DNA from: Imbroritus primus
GTDB taxonomy: Bacteria > Pseudomonadota > Gammaproteobacteria > Burkholderiales > Burkholderiaceae
Direction: 5' to 3'
Assembly (NCBI RefSeq): GCF_964332355.1
Contig: NZ_OZ201293.1
Span: 2,046,001-2,110,000, forward strand
DNA length: 64,000 nt
Part shown: positions 1-8,541 of the stretch, piece after piece
How the letters are laid out: each line of letters opens with the position of its first letter
How positions within the stretch are numbered: the first letter of the stretch is position 1
Notes under the pieces: generated by a model
Told to the model about the DNA's origin: nothing
What the model saw: the letters and a program-made list of their open reading frames with translations, nothing else
Database searches by the model: none
Made by a program: the position numbers and the translations under genes

Positions 1-1309
1 GGATCACCGTATCGAGCGCCATACGCAGCGGGCCGTGCAGCGCCATGACGTGCATACGGTAGAGGCTGGCATACATGAGCCGCGCCAGCAGGCCCTCGAT
101 CAGCATCGATCCGCCAATCAGCCCGCCCATCAGATTGCCGACCGCACTGAAGCGCCCGAGCGATACCAGCGAGCCGAAATCGCGGAAGCGGAACTCCGGT
201 GCCTCGCCACCCTGCAAGCGCGTGCGGATCGCCTTGACGAGGAACGACGCCTGCTGGTGCGCCGCCTGGGCACGCGGTGGCACGGTGGTGTTCATCTCCG
301 GCCAGGCGCAACTGGCGCAATCGCCGAACGCATAGATGCTATCTTCACCGCGCACCAGCAGCGTCTGCTCGACTTCGATCTGGCCCATGCGGTTGACCGG
401 CAGGCCCAGCGTACCCAGCACCTTGGGCGCCGTGATGCCAGCCGCCCAGACAGTCAGGTCAGCAGGGACGGTCTTGCCGGACGCTGTCAGCACCGCATCC
501 TCGCGCACTTCGGTGACGCGCTCGCCGGTCAGTACTTCGATATTGAGGCGGCGCAGCAGCTTGGTCGTCTCGCCCGACACGCGCTCGGACAGGGCCGGCA
601 GGATACGCGGCCCGGCCTCGACAATATGGATACGCACATCCTGCTTGGGGTCGAGATGATGCAGGCCGTATGCGCCCAGCACATACGCGGTATTGCGCAA
701 CTCTGCCGACAGCTCGACGCCGGTTGCTCCCGCGCCGATGATGGCAACGTCGACGGTCGGACGCACGACATCCTGCTGCCCAATGCGGTTCTCTGCCCGC
801 ATGCAGGCGGCGATGAGGCGACGGCGGAAACGCTCGGCCTGCGCAGCCGTATCAAGCTTGATCGCATGCTCCGCCGCACCCGGCACGCCGAAGTCGTGCG
901 TCACGCTGCCGATGGCCAGCACGAGCGTATCGTAGGCAATCGCCCGGGCCGGCAGGACCTCGATGCCGTCCTCGTCATGGCAAGCGGCCACCGAGACAGT
1001 ACGAGCCACACGGTCGAGGCCGAGCAGTTCGCCCTGCTGGAATTCGAAATGATGCCAGCGCGCCTGTGCGGCATACTCGAGCTGGTGCGTGTTCGGGTCC
1101 ATGCTGCCAGCCGCAACCTCATGCAGCAGCGGCTTCCAGATATGCGTCGGCGCGCGGTCGATCAGCACGACCTTGGCCGCGCCGCGCTTGCCGAGGCTGT
1201 CCCCGAGCCGCGTAGCCAGTTCCAGCCCACCCGCGCCACCGCCGACAACGACGATACGGTGTCCTGTCTGCGCCTCTGTCTGCGCACCTGCCTGTACTCC
1301 GACTTGCAT
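1..1309 (-). CDS. ndh: Type II NADH dehydrogenase (partial, C-terminus cut by window edge)
   Basis: Single-subunit, non-proton-pumping NADH:quinone oxidoreductase with FAD, a peripheral inner-membrane enzyme of the respiratory chain. The start is the ATG at 1309-1307, preceded by a good Shine-Dalgarno (AGGAGAG). The N-terminal dinucleotide-binding motif GGGAGG lies at residues 23-28, and a second one (GAGATG, near residue 170) begins the NADH domain. The motifs VLAIGS and YAFGDCA are typical of this family. About 436 residues are visible against a usual 430-450, so only a few C-terminal residues should be missing. The gene runs in the same direction as polA, about 100 bp downstream of its stop. 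Function is assigned from family motifs; the electron acceptor is inferred. Confidence 0.9.
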   Translation of the reverse strand, partial: MQVGVQAGAQTEAQTGHRIVVVGGGAGGLELATRLGDSLGKRGAAKVVLIDRAPTHIWKPLLHEVAAGSMDPNTHQLEYAAQARWHHFEFQQGELLGLDRVARTVSVAACHDEDGIEVLPARAIAYDTLVLAIGSVTHDFGVPGAAEHAIKLDTAAQAERFRRRLIAACMRAENRIGQQDVVRPTVDVAIIGAGATGVELSAELRNTAYVLGAYGLHHLDPKQDVRIHIVEAGPRILPALSERVSGETTKLLRRLNIEVLTGERVTEVREDAVLTASGKTVPADLTVWAAGITAPKVLGTLGLPVNRMGQIEVEQTLLVRGEDSIYAFGDCASCAWPEMNTTVPPRAQAAHQQASFLVKAIRTRLQGGEAPEFRFRDFGSLVSLGRFSAVGNLMGGLIGGSMLIEGLLARLMYASLYRMHVMALHGPLRMALDTVI

Positions 1310-1416
1310 GCCCTCTCCTGTGAGTCACCGACCCGTCCGGCGCATGCCGGGCATGGGGGTCGCACGACGGTTGGAACGTGTCGATCTTCGCCCAGTGTGG
1401 CGAATCGGCAGCCGGC

Positions 1417-4227
1417 TCAGTGCGCCACTTCCCAGTTGGCGCCCGCCCCCACTTCGGCCACGAGCGGCACGGACAGCGTGGCGACGCCGCACATCAGTTC
1501 CGGCAGGCGCGTGCGCACCAGCGGCAGCTCGGCTTCAGGCGTTTCCAGCACCAGTTCGTCGTGCACCTGCATAATCAGGCGCGAGCCCAGGCGCTCATCC
1601 TCCAGCCAACGCTGTACGGCGATCATCGATAGCTTGATCAGGTCGGCAGCGGTCCCCTGCATCGGCGCATTGATGGCCGCGCGCTCGGCGGCCTGCCGGC
1701 GCGGGCCATTGCCGCCACGGATATCGGGCAGCCACAGGCGGCGGCCGAACACGGTTTCCACGTAACCGCGCTCGCGCGCCGCGCTGCGGGTCTCTTCCAT
1801 ATAGGTAGCCACACCGGGATAGCGTGTGAAATAGCGGTCGATATACATCTTGGCCGCATCGCGCGTGATGCCCAGGTTGGCGGCGAGCCCGAAGGCGCTC
1901 ATGCCGTAGATCAGACCAAAGTTGATGGTCTTGGCGACACGCCGCTGGTCGGCCGTGACCTCGTCGACGCCGACGCTGAAGATCTCGGCCGCGGTGGCAC
2001 GGTGGATGTCCTTGCCCTCGGCGAAGGCCCGCAGCAGATTTTCGTCGCCAGAAATATGCGCCATGATGCGTAGCTCGATCTGCGAGTAGTCGGCCGAGAC
2101 AATGACGTTGCCGGGTCCGGCGATGAAAGCCTCGCGGATACGGCGGCCTTCCTCGGTACGCACCGGAATGTTCTGCAGGTTCGGGTCGGTGGACGCCAGC
2201 CGCCCGGTCACTGCCGTTGCCTGACCATACGTCGTATGTACCCGGCCGGTACGCGGATTGACCATCTTCGGCAGCTTGTCGGTATAGGTCGCCTTGAGCT
2301 TCGCCATGCCGCGGTACTCCAGCAGCAACTTGGGTAGCGGATAGTCCTCCGCCAGCTTCTGCAGCACCTCCTCGTCTGTCGATGGCGCACCGCTTGCTGT
2401 CTTCTTCACGACCGGCAGCTCCATGCGGGTGAAGAGGATCTCGCCGATCTGCTTCGGCGAGCTGAGGTTGAATGGCTGGCCTGCCAGCACATGGGCTTCC
2501 TGCTCGAGCTGCAGGATGCGCTCGCCCAGCGTATGACTTTGCGCAGCCAGGCGCGCGCTGTCGATCAGCACACCATTGCGCTCGATCTGCTGCAACACGA
2601 TCGATGTCGGCATTTCGATGGACTCATACACATACTTCAAACCTGGCACAGCCGCCACGCGCGGATAGAGCGCGTGATGCAGGCGCAGCGTGATATCGGC
2701 ATCCTCCGCCGCGTATTCGGTCGCCCGGGCGATGTCGATCTGGTCGAAGCACAGCTGGTTCACACCCTTGCCGCAGACCTCTTCATAGGTGATGGTCTTG
2801 ACGCCGAGTTCGCGCTCGGCCAGGGCATCCATGCCGTGGTTGCGGTGCGACTCGAGTACGTACGACTGCAGCATGGTGTCATGCGCAATGCCGCGCAACG
2901 CCACGCCGCAATTGGCGAAGATATGCGCGTCGTACTTCAGGTGCTGTCCGACCTTGAGCGCGCTTTCGTCCTCGAGCCACGCCTTCATGCGCGCGAGCAC
3001 CACGTCCTGCGTGAGCTGGGTTGCACCGGCCGCCACATCGGGCCCGCGGTGCGCCACCGGGATATAGCAGGCCACGCCGGGCGACACGGCCAGCGACAGG
3101 CCCACAAGCTGCGCCTGCATTGGATCGAGCGAGGTGGTTTCCGTGTCGATGCTCACCAGCTCCGCCTCGGCCAGCCGCTGCATCCAGCTTTCCAGCTGCG
3201 CCTCGGTGCGGACGGTTTCGTAATCGACGGCGGCCGGCGGCGCGGCCGGCATCGGCATGGCAACCGGCGCGGCATCATCGAACAGGCCGCCTTGCGCGGC
3301 CGGCGCGGCGGTACCCTGGCGCACGGCGGCAGTCTTGGCGCTACGGACATCAGGCAGACTCTCGCCAGTCAGTTCGCGCAGCCAGGTACGAAAGCCATAG
3401 CGCGTAAAGAATTCGATCAGCGCCTGGGCATTTTCAGGATGATCGTGCAGTGCCGTAAAATCGGGCACTTCGGCACTCAGGTCGCAGTCGAGCTTCACCG
3501 TGATCAGCTCGCGACCTTTCGGCAGCCAGTCCAGCGTGTTACGCAGATTTTCGCCTACCACACCCTTGATGGCGCCGGCATTGGCGATGATGTTGTCGAG
3601 CGTGCCGTATTCTGTGAGCCATTTCAGCGCGGTCTTTGGGCCAACCTTGGGCACGCCAGGAATGTTGTCGACGGTATCGCCAATCAGCGCAAGATAGTCG
3701 ATGATGCGTTCCGGCGGCACGCCGAACTTGGCCTGCACACCCGCCGGGTCGAGCACCTCGCCGCTCATGGTGTTGACGAGCGTGACATCGGCATTGACCA
3801 GTTGCGCGAGGTCCTTGTCTCCCGTCGACACCACACTGCGGATGCCCTGCGTCGTCGCGCGGTGCGTGAGCGTCCCGATGACATCGTCGGCCTCCACGCC
3901 CTCTACCATCAGGATGGGCCAGCCGAGTGCGCGCACGGCCTCATGAATCGGCTCGATCTGGCGCGCCAGGTCCTCAGGCATCGGCGCGCGGTGTTCCTTG
4001 TATTCGGGATACAGGTCGTCGCGGAAGGTCTTGCCCTTTGCATCAAATACGCAGGCGCTATACTGTGCCGGATAGTCATTCCGCAGTTTTCGCAGCATGT
4101 TGATCATGCCGTAGATCGCTCCGGTGGGAAATCCTTCCGGATTCCGCAGGTCTGGCAATGCATGGTAGGCACGATAGAGATAGCTTGAGCCATCGACCAG
4201 CAAGAGCATGTTTGGACTATCTGACAT
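1417..4227 (-). CDS. polA: DNA polymerase I
   Basis: Repair and Okazaki-fragment polymerase, 936 aa (E. coli has 928). The N-terminal 5'-3' exonuclease begins with LLLVDGSSYLYRAYHA. The 3'-5' proofreading domain keeps its catalytic D361-x-E363 pair, so proofreading is probably active, unlike in many Gram-positive PolA proteins. The polymerase domain has motif A (DYSQIELR, near residue 712), motif B (RRVAKTINFGLIYG) and motif C (HDE, 889-891). The start at 4227 has no obvious Shine-Dalgarno, and a second ATG lies six codons in. Only 8 bp separate this start from the divergent LOG-family start, so the two control regions must overlap the other gene's coding or leader sequence. Confidence 0.97.
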   Translation of the reverse strand: MSDSPNMLLLVDGSSYLYRAYHALPDLRNPEGFPTGAIYGMINMLRKLRNDYPAQYSACVFDAKGKTFRDDLYPEYKEHRAPMPEDLARQIEPIHEAVRALGWPILMVEGVEADDVIGTLTHRATTQGIRSVVSTGDKDLAQLVNADVTLVNTMSGEVLDPAGVQAKFGVPPERIIDYLALIGDTVDNIPGVPKVGPKTALKWLTEYGTLDNIIANAGAIKGVVGENLRNTLDWLPKGRELITVKLDCDLSAEVPDFTALHDHPENAQALIEFFTRYGFRTWLRELTGESLPDVRSAKTAAVRQGTAAPAAQGGLFDDAAPVAMPMPAAPPAAVDYETVRTEAQLESWMQRLAEAELVSIDTETTSLDPMQAQLVGLSLAVSPGVACYIPVAHRGPDVAAGATQLTQDVVLARMKAWLEDESALKVGQHLKYDAHIFANCGVALRGIAHDTMLQSYVLESHRNHGMDALAERELGVKTITYEEVCGKGVNQLCFDQIDIARATEYAAEDADITLRLHHALYPRVAAVPGLKYVYESIEMPTSIVLQQIERNGVLIDSARLAAQSHTLGERILQLEQEAHVLAGQPFNLSSPKQIGEILFTRMELPVVKKTASGAPSTDEEVLQKLAEDYPLPKLLLEYRGMAKLKATYTDKLPKMVNPRTGRVHTTYGQATAVTGRLASTDPNLQNIPVRTEEGRRIREAFIAGPGNVIVSADYSQIELRIMAHISGDENLLRAFAEGKDIHRATAAEIFSVGVDEVTADQRRVAKTINFGLIYGMSAFGLAANLGITRDAAKMYIDRYFTRYPGVATYMEETRSAARERGYVETVFGRRLWLPDIRGGNGPRRQAAERAAINAPMQGTAADLIKLSMIAVQRWLEDERLGSRLIMQVHDELVLETPEAELPLVRTRLPELMCGVATLSVPLVAEVGAGANWEVAH

Positions 4228-4235
4228 GAATAAAT

Positions 4236-5183
4236 ATGAACGCTAAGACGAATAAAGACACCACGGCCGGTGCACCGCAGGCACCGCAGCAAGACACACC
4301 GCAAAGTTCCCCGGCAGCCCCTGGCAAGGTGGCCGATAAAGTCGCTGACATTGCCGCCGCCACCACCATGCCGGAAGCGGCGCACGACTACCCTGGCGAT
4401 ACCGCGCCCGGCCCGCGCCGCGGAGAAGATCCCGCAGCGCCGCTGCGCATGCATCCGCGCAAGATGATTCCGAGCCTGCGCGCACTCGCGGACGAGGATC
4501 GTGCCACGGCCAAGAAGGCACGCGCCTCCTGGCAGATGTTCACGATTATGGCAGAGTTCATCGAGGCAACCGAGTACCTCTCGGAGGTACGCCCAGCGGT
4601 ATCTATCTATGGGAGTGCACGACTCAACGAAGAGTCCCCTTACTACGCGAAAACCGTCGATATCGCCCGCTTGTTCTCGGATGCCGGCTTTGCCGTCATC
4701 TCCGGCGGCGGGCCGGGCATCATGGAAGCCGCCAATAAGGGCGCGCATGCCGGCAAGTCAGCCAGCGTGGGCCTGAACATCGAACTGCCGCACGAGCAAC
4801 GCGGCAATCCGTACCAGGATATCTCCATGCGCTTCCGCCACTTCTTTACGCGCAAGGTCAGCTTCGTGAAGAATTCGGATGCCTTCATCGTCATGCCGGG
4901 CGGCTTCGGCACGCTCGACGAACTGGCCGAGGTGCTGACGCTCGTCCAGACCGGCAAGTCGCGGCACGTGCCGATCGTGATGGTTGGCACCACCTTCTGG
5001 CACGGCTTGCTGGAGTGGTTCCGTCACACCCTCCTTCCGATGGGGGTAATCTCGCCAGGCGACCTCGACATCATGAAGGTGGTAGACGATCCGCACGATG
5101 CACTGGAGGCGGTCTATGCCTTCTACGAGACCCGCGAGACGGATGCCGTCATCCCGTCGAAGGAAGAGATGTTCTACCTGTAA
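4236..5183 (+). CDS. LOG-family nucleotide 5'-monophosphate phosphoribohydrolase-like protein
   Basis: A 315-aa protein of the LOG/TIGR00730 family, whose members hydrolyse the N-glycosidic bond of nucleoside monophosphates. The Rossmann-like motif SGGGPGIMEAANKG and the signature PGGFGTLDELAEV are intact and carry the catalytic Arg/Glu region of the family. The first 70 residues are Ala/Pro-rich and probably disordered; the conserved part begins near MHPRKMIPSLR. The chosen ATG lies 8 bp from the divergent polA start and has no Shine-Dalgarno. An alternative ATG at 4368 would trim 44 residues. Bacterial members are often called cytokinin-activating or 'lysine decarboxylase-like', but the physiological substrate cannot be told from sequence. 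Confidence 0.85.
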   Translation: MNAKTNKDTTAGAPQAPQQDTPQSSPAAPGKVADKVADIAAATTMPEAAHDYPGDTAPGPRRGEDPAAPLRMHPRKMIPSLRALADEDRATAKKARASWQMFTIMAEFIEATEYLSEVRPAVSIYGSARLNEESPYYAKTVDIARLFSDAGFAVISGGGPGIMEAANKGAHAGKSASVGLNIELPHEQRGNPYQDISMRFRHFFTRKVSFVKNSDAFIVMPGGFGTLDELAEVLTLVQTGKSRHVPIVMVGTTFWHGLLEWFRHTLLPMGVISPGDLDIMKVVDDPHDALEAVYAFYETRETDAVIPSKEEMFYL

Positions 5184-5306
5184 CCGGGTGGCCGCGGCAT
5201 GGGGAGCGGCAGGGATCAGGCGCAGCTTTCGCCACCCGTGGAGTCCGGCAGTTGCTAGAATAGAAGGATCCATCGACTTTGCAGCTATGCTGCACGGAGC
5301 CTCGCC

Positions 5307-5705
5307 ATGAACGCGCTGCCCTTCTCCCTGTCGTTTTTCCGCTCATCCAGCCAGTGGCGCTGCCTGACCGTGGGCCTGCTGCTGGTCCTGCCAGGGCTGG
5401 CCGCTGCGCAGGCCGACTCCAATCCCTCGCCGCTGTCGGCCCAGGAGCTGGAGCGCATCAACAAGCAGCCGCTCGCGCCGCGCGCCACCACCGAACTGAA
5501 CCGCCCGCGCGAACCCAGCTTCGTGCTCAACGATACCGACGGCACGCAAGTGCGCGAATACCGCAACAAGGGACGCGCCACCGATATCGAAGTACACTCG
5601 GGCATGGGCACGTCGTACCAGATGAGCAAACCGGAAGAAGGCGTGCCGCAGCAGCGTGACCGCACCGTGAACCGCGTGCCGTCAGTGCCGATTCTCAAGT
5701 TCTGA
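5307..5705 (+). CDS. DUF2782 exported protein
   Basis: A 132-aa protein with a clear signal peptide (LTVGLLLVLPGLAAAQA, cleavage probably after AQA near residue 36). The mature part is short and polar and matches what I know of DUF2782, a betaproteobacterial family usually found between polA and thrB, as here. It probably acts in the periplasm; no catalytic motif is visible and the function is unknown. It is followed 115 bp later by thrB on the same strand. The upstream 120 bp holds a possible -10 (TAGAAT, 5256-5261) without a good -35. Confidence 0.8.
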   Translation: MNALPFSLSFFRSSSQWRCLTVGLLLVLPGLAAAQADSNPSPLSAQELERINKQPLAPRATTELNRPREPSFVLNDTDGTQVREYRNKGRATDIEVHSGMGTSYQMSKPEEGVPQQRDRTVNRVPSVPILKF

Positions 5706-5820
5706 ACCCCGGCCAGACAGGCGCCGGCACGCCCTGCCCCATATATTGGGAGGGGGGGCGGCCCGCCTTGTGCCAGCCAGGGCATCCCGTCACCAACAAG
5801 CAGATAAAAGCAGATACAGC

Positions 5821-6804
5821 ATGGCCGTCTTTACCGCGGTCTCGCAAGCCGAGATCGAACTTTGGCTTCAGGACTACGACCTTGGCAGCATCACCGACTT
5901 TCGCGGGATCGCCTCCGGCATCGAAAACAGCAACTTCTTCCTGACCACCGAACGCGACGGCGTCACGCATCAGTATGTGCTGACCATCTTCGAGCGCCTG
6001 ACGTTCGAGCAACTGCCGTTCTACCTGTATTTCATGCAGCACCTGCACGCCGCCGGCATTGCCGTGCCGGCGCCCATGCAGGCACGCGATGGCGCCATCC
6101 TGCGCCAGTTGAAAGGCAAGCCAGCCACGATCGTCACGCGCCTGCCGGGCGCCTCCGACCTGACGCCCGGCCCGCTGCATTGCGCCCAGGTGGGCGAGAT
6201 GCTGGCGCGCATGCACCTCGCCGGCGTCGACTATGACCGCCACCAGCCCAATCTGCGCAGCCTGCCCTGGTGGGAAGAGACCGTTCCGCAGGTCCTGCCG
6301 TTCATCGATGCGGAAAAGCAGGCCCTGCTGCAAGCCGAGTTGGCGCATCAGCAGCGCTTCTTCGGCAGCGCAGACTACGCTGCCCTACCCGCCGGCCCCT
6401 GCCATTGCGACCTGTTCCGCGACAACGTGCTGTTCCAGGCGACGGCCGACGGCGGCAGCCGCCTGGGCGGCTTCTTCGATTTCTACTTTGCCGGCATCGA
6501 CAAATGGCTGTTCGACCTGGCCGTGTGCGTCAACGACTGGTGCATCGACCTGCCTACTGGCAGACTGGATGATGTGCGCATGGATGCCATGCTGCAGGCC
6601 TACGCCGCCGTACGGCCGCTCGGCGATGCCGAACGCCGGCACTGGGCCGACATGCTGCGCGCCGCAGCGCTGCGTTTCTGGATCTCGCGCCTGTGGGACT
6701 TTTATCTGCCGCGCGATGCGCACATGCTGCAACCGCATGACCCGGCGCATTTCGAACGCATCCTGCGCGCGCGGATCAATATTCCTTCCGTCCTCCATGT
6801 CTGA
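5821..6804 (+). CDS. thrB: Homoserine kinase (ThrB, aminoglycoside-phosphotransferase fold)
   Basis: Phosphorylates L-homoserine for threonine synthesis. This is the protein-kinase-like (APH-fold) ThrB of Pseudomonas and betaproteobacteria, not the GHMP-type enzyme of E. coli. The start MAVFTAVSQAE is chosen because it is the family N-terminus; the frame is open 25 codons further upstream. The Brenner-like catalytic motif CHCDLFRDN (near residues 195-203) and the metal-binding FFDFYF segment that follows are intact. Length 327 aa is usual. It sits 6 bp before the next gene and probably shares its transcript. Confidence 0.93.
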   Translation: MAVFTAVSQAEIELWLQDYDLGSITDFRGIASGIENSNFFLTTERDGVTHQYVLTIFERLTFEQLPFYLYFMQHLHAAGIAVPAPMQARDGAILRQLKGKPATIVTRLPGASDLTPGPLHCAQVGEMLARMHLAGVDYDRHQPNLRSLPWWEETVPQVLPFIDAEKQALLQAELAHQQRFFGSADYAALPAGPCHCDLFRDNVLFQATADGGSRLGGFFDFYFAGIDKWLFDLAVCVNDWCIDLPTGRLDDVRMDAMLQAYAAVRPLGDAERRHWADMLRAAALRFWISRLWDFYLPRDAHMLQPHDPAHFERILRARINIPSVLHV

Positions 6805-6810
6805 GTCGCC

Positions 6811-7629
6811 ATGCAACTGATCGAAGTCACGCCGCGCGACGGCTATGTCTGGTTCCGGCAAGGCCTCTGGTTGTTCCGCAAGAACCCGCTGACCTTCCTG
6901 ATGCTGCTGTTCATCTACTTGATGGCGCTGCAGCTCGCCATCTTCATTCCACTCATCGGCATCATTGCGGCGCTGGTCCTCAACCCCGGGCTATTCGTCG
7001 GCATCATGACGGCCTGCCGCGACGTGATCCAGAATCGCCGCGTCTCGCCCGCCATCCTGGTATCGGCCTTCCGCACCAGCAACAAGCCGGCCATCAGCGG
7101 CCTACTGAAGCTGGGCGGGCTGTATGCGGTCGCCGTCTTCGCCCTCAGTCTGATCGTCGGCAGCCTCGTCGACCTGCGCGAACTCATGCCGGTGCTGATG
7201 CGCGAAGCCGAACCCAGCGCGGAAACCGCAGGCATCCTGTACCGCGCCCTGCTGGTCGGGGCGCTGCTTTACATTCCCGTTGCCATGTCGTTCTGGTTCG
7301 CGCCGCTGCTGGTAGCGTGGCATGGCGTGACGCCGATCAAGGCCATTTTCTTCAGCTGGATCGCGTGCTGGCGCAACCGGGGTGCCTTTGTCACCTACGG
7401 CATTATCTTCGGCATCCTGATGGTGGCGATTCCATTCATCCTGGAAGCGTTTTTTCGCTCGATCGGGGCAGGCGAATTCATGTCATTCATCGTCACGCCT
7501 TATTCGCTGGCCATGCTGACGATCCTGTACTGCTCGTTCTATGCCACATACCGCGGCTGCTTCAACGTCAAGCCGGCCGCCGAAAGCAACAGCGACGATA
7601 CCCAGACGCCCAACCCGGACGTTTTCTGA
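6811..7629 (+). CDS. BPSS1780-family multi-pass membrane protein
   Basis: A 272-aa integral membrane protein beginning MQLIEVTPRDGYVWFRQGLWLF, the signature of the BPSS1780 family of Burkholderiales. About six hydrophobic segments can be seen, for example FLMLLFIYLMALQLAIFIPL and YAVAVFALSLIVGSLV. The C-terminal 20 residues are polar. No catalytic or transport motif is recognised and the function is unknown. It starts 6 bp after thrB, so the two are probably cotranscribed, although that need not mean shared function. Confidence 0.8.
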   Translation: MQLIEVTPRDGYVWFRQGLWLFRKNPLTFLMLLFIYLMALQLAIFIPLIGIIAALVLNPGLFVGIMTACRDVIQNRRVSPAILVSAFRTSNKPAISGLLKLGGLYAVAVFALSLIVGSLVDLRELMPVLMREAEPSAETAGILYRALLVGALLYIPVAMSFWFAPLLVAWHGVTPIKAIFFSWIACWRNRGAFVTYGIIFGILMVAIPFILEAFFRSIGAGEFMSFIVTPYSLAMLTILYCSFYATYRGCFNVKPAAESNSDDTQTPNPDVF

Positions 7630-7662
7630 CGCTGGTCGCTCGCCAGCAGCTGGAGAAGCCGG

Positions 7663-7668
7663 TATAAT
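7663..7668 (+). promoter_or_regulatory. -10 element of the riboswitch promoter
   Basis: A perfect TATAAT sits about 7 bp before the start of the riboswitch fold, which gives a transcription start near 7675. No good -35 is seen at the usual distance, so the promoter may rely on an activator or on the extended region around the -10. Confidence 0.5.
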
Positions 7669-7671
7669 CGC

Positions 7672-7830
7672 CCCCAGCAATTGGGGAGTAGCCGCCCGCC
7701 GACACACTGAGCGGGGCATGCGTCAACAGACTTGAAGACGCGCGGAGCATGTCAACCATGAACCGCGCCGATCATGGCGCTTGCAGCCCGGATCATCCGG
7801 GGCCTGGCGAGACCAATGGCATCGCCTTTC
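7672..7830 (+). promoter_or_regulatory. yybP-ykoY manganese riboswitch
   Basis: Two conserved blocks of this aptamer class are visible: GGGGAGTAGCC at 7683-7693 and GCGAGACC at 7807-7814. Between them is CGGAGCATGTCAACCATGA, which closely resembles the same part of the E. coli mntP/alx element as I remember it. The element lies between a TATAAT box and a GDT1-family transporter gene, the expected type of target. Binding of Mn2+ normally turns expression on. Edges are approximate. The 60 bases between 7830 and the start codon would be the expression platform; I see no T-run terminator there, so control of translation initiation is more likely. Confidence 0.85.
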
Positions 7831-7891
7831 CGGTTCGGGCCGGGGAAGGTGCATGTCATTGGCATCGTCACGATGCATTCGGCCCGGAATA

Positions 7892-8476
7892 ATGACAATC
7901 CCCATGGAAGCCTTCCTCGTTTCGACCGGCATCGTCGCCCTGGCAGAAATCGGCGACAAGACCCAGCTCCTCTCGCTCCTGCTCGCTGCGCGCTTTCGCA
8001 AGCCGGTTCCCATCATTCTCGGTATTCTCGTCGCTACGCTCGCCAACCATGCGCTGGCCGGGGCGGTCGGCAGCTGGCTCACACACCTGCTCGGCCCCGA
8101 TGTATTGCGCTGGATCCTCGGCATCGGCTTCATTCTCATGGCTGGCTGGATGCTGATTCCGGACAAACTCGACGCCGAAGATCAGCCCAAGGATGCCAGC
8201 CGCCTGCTCGGTGTATTCGGCACCACGTTGCTGGTGTTCTTTCTGGCGGAAATGGGCGACAAGACGCAGATCGCCACCGTGGCGCTGGCTGCCCGCTTCG
8301 ATGCCATGGTGCCCGTGGTGCTCGGCACCACGCTCGGCATGATGATCGCCAATGTGCCAGCGGTGCTGCTCGGCGGACGCTTTGCCGGACGCCTGCCGGT
8401 ACGGCTCGTACACCGCATCGCAGCAGTGGTTTTCCTGGTACTGGGCGTACTCGCGCTGCTCGGCGTCGGCGCATAA
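7892..8476 (+). CDS. GDT1/UPF0016 (TMEM165-like) cation transporter, probable Mn2+ exporter
   Basis: A 194-aa membrane protein with two repeats of the family motif E-x-G-D-K-T (AEIGDKTQ near residue 20 and AEMGDKTQ near residue 120), each in a three-helix half. This two-repeat plan defines the UPF0016/GDT1 family, whose bacterial members export Mn2+ (and in eukaryotes move Ca2+ or Mn2+). The start MTIPMEAFL at 7892 is chosen for its weak CCGGA ribosome site; a second ATG lies at 7904. The manganese riboswitch directly upstream supports Mn2+ as substrate. It is convergent with the next gene, with a terminator between them. Confidence 0.9.
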   Translation: MTIPMEAFLVSTGIVALAEIGDKTQLLSLLLAARFRKPVPIILGILVATLANHALAGAVGSWLTHLLGPDVLRWILGIGFILMAGWMLIPDKLDAEDQPKDASRLLGVFGTTLLVFFLAEMGDKTQIATVALAARFDAMVPVVLGTTLGMMIANVPAVLLGGRFAGRLPVRLVHRIAAVVFLVLGVLALLGVGA

Positions 8477-8509
8477 AAAAACGCCCGCGTGACCGGGTCA
8501 CGCGGGCGT
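8475..8509 (-). terminator. Rho-independent terminator for the HerA-like ATPase gene
   Basis: A 13-bp inverted repeat (8481-8493 with 8497-8509, loop of 3) next to an A-run at 8475-8480 that reads as a T-run on the minus strand. It therefore suits the minus-strand gene ending at 8542. The plus-strand side has no T-run, so it works less well for the transporter gene. Confidence 0.8.
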
Positions 8510-8541
8510 CATTCGCAGGCTGGCCTGGCCCGCAGGCCGCC

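Noticed and set aside
2491..4188. Long open frame (about 565 codons) on the plus strand opposite polA
   Set aside because: It is a mirror of the polA codon pattern in GC-rich DNA, has no domain or ribosome site, and polA is certain.
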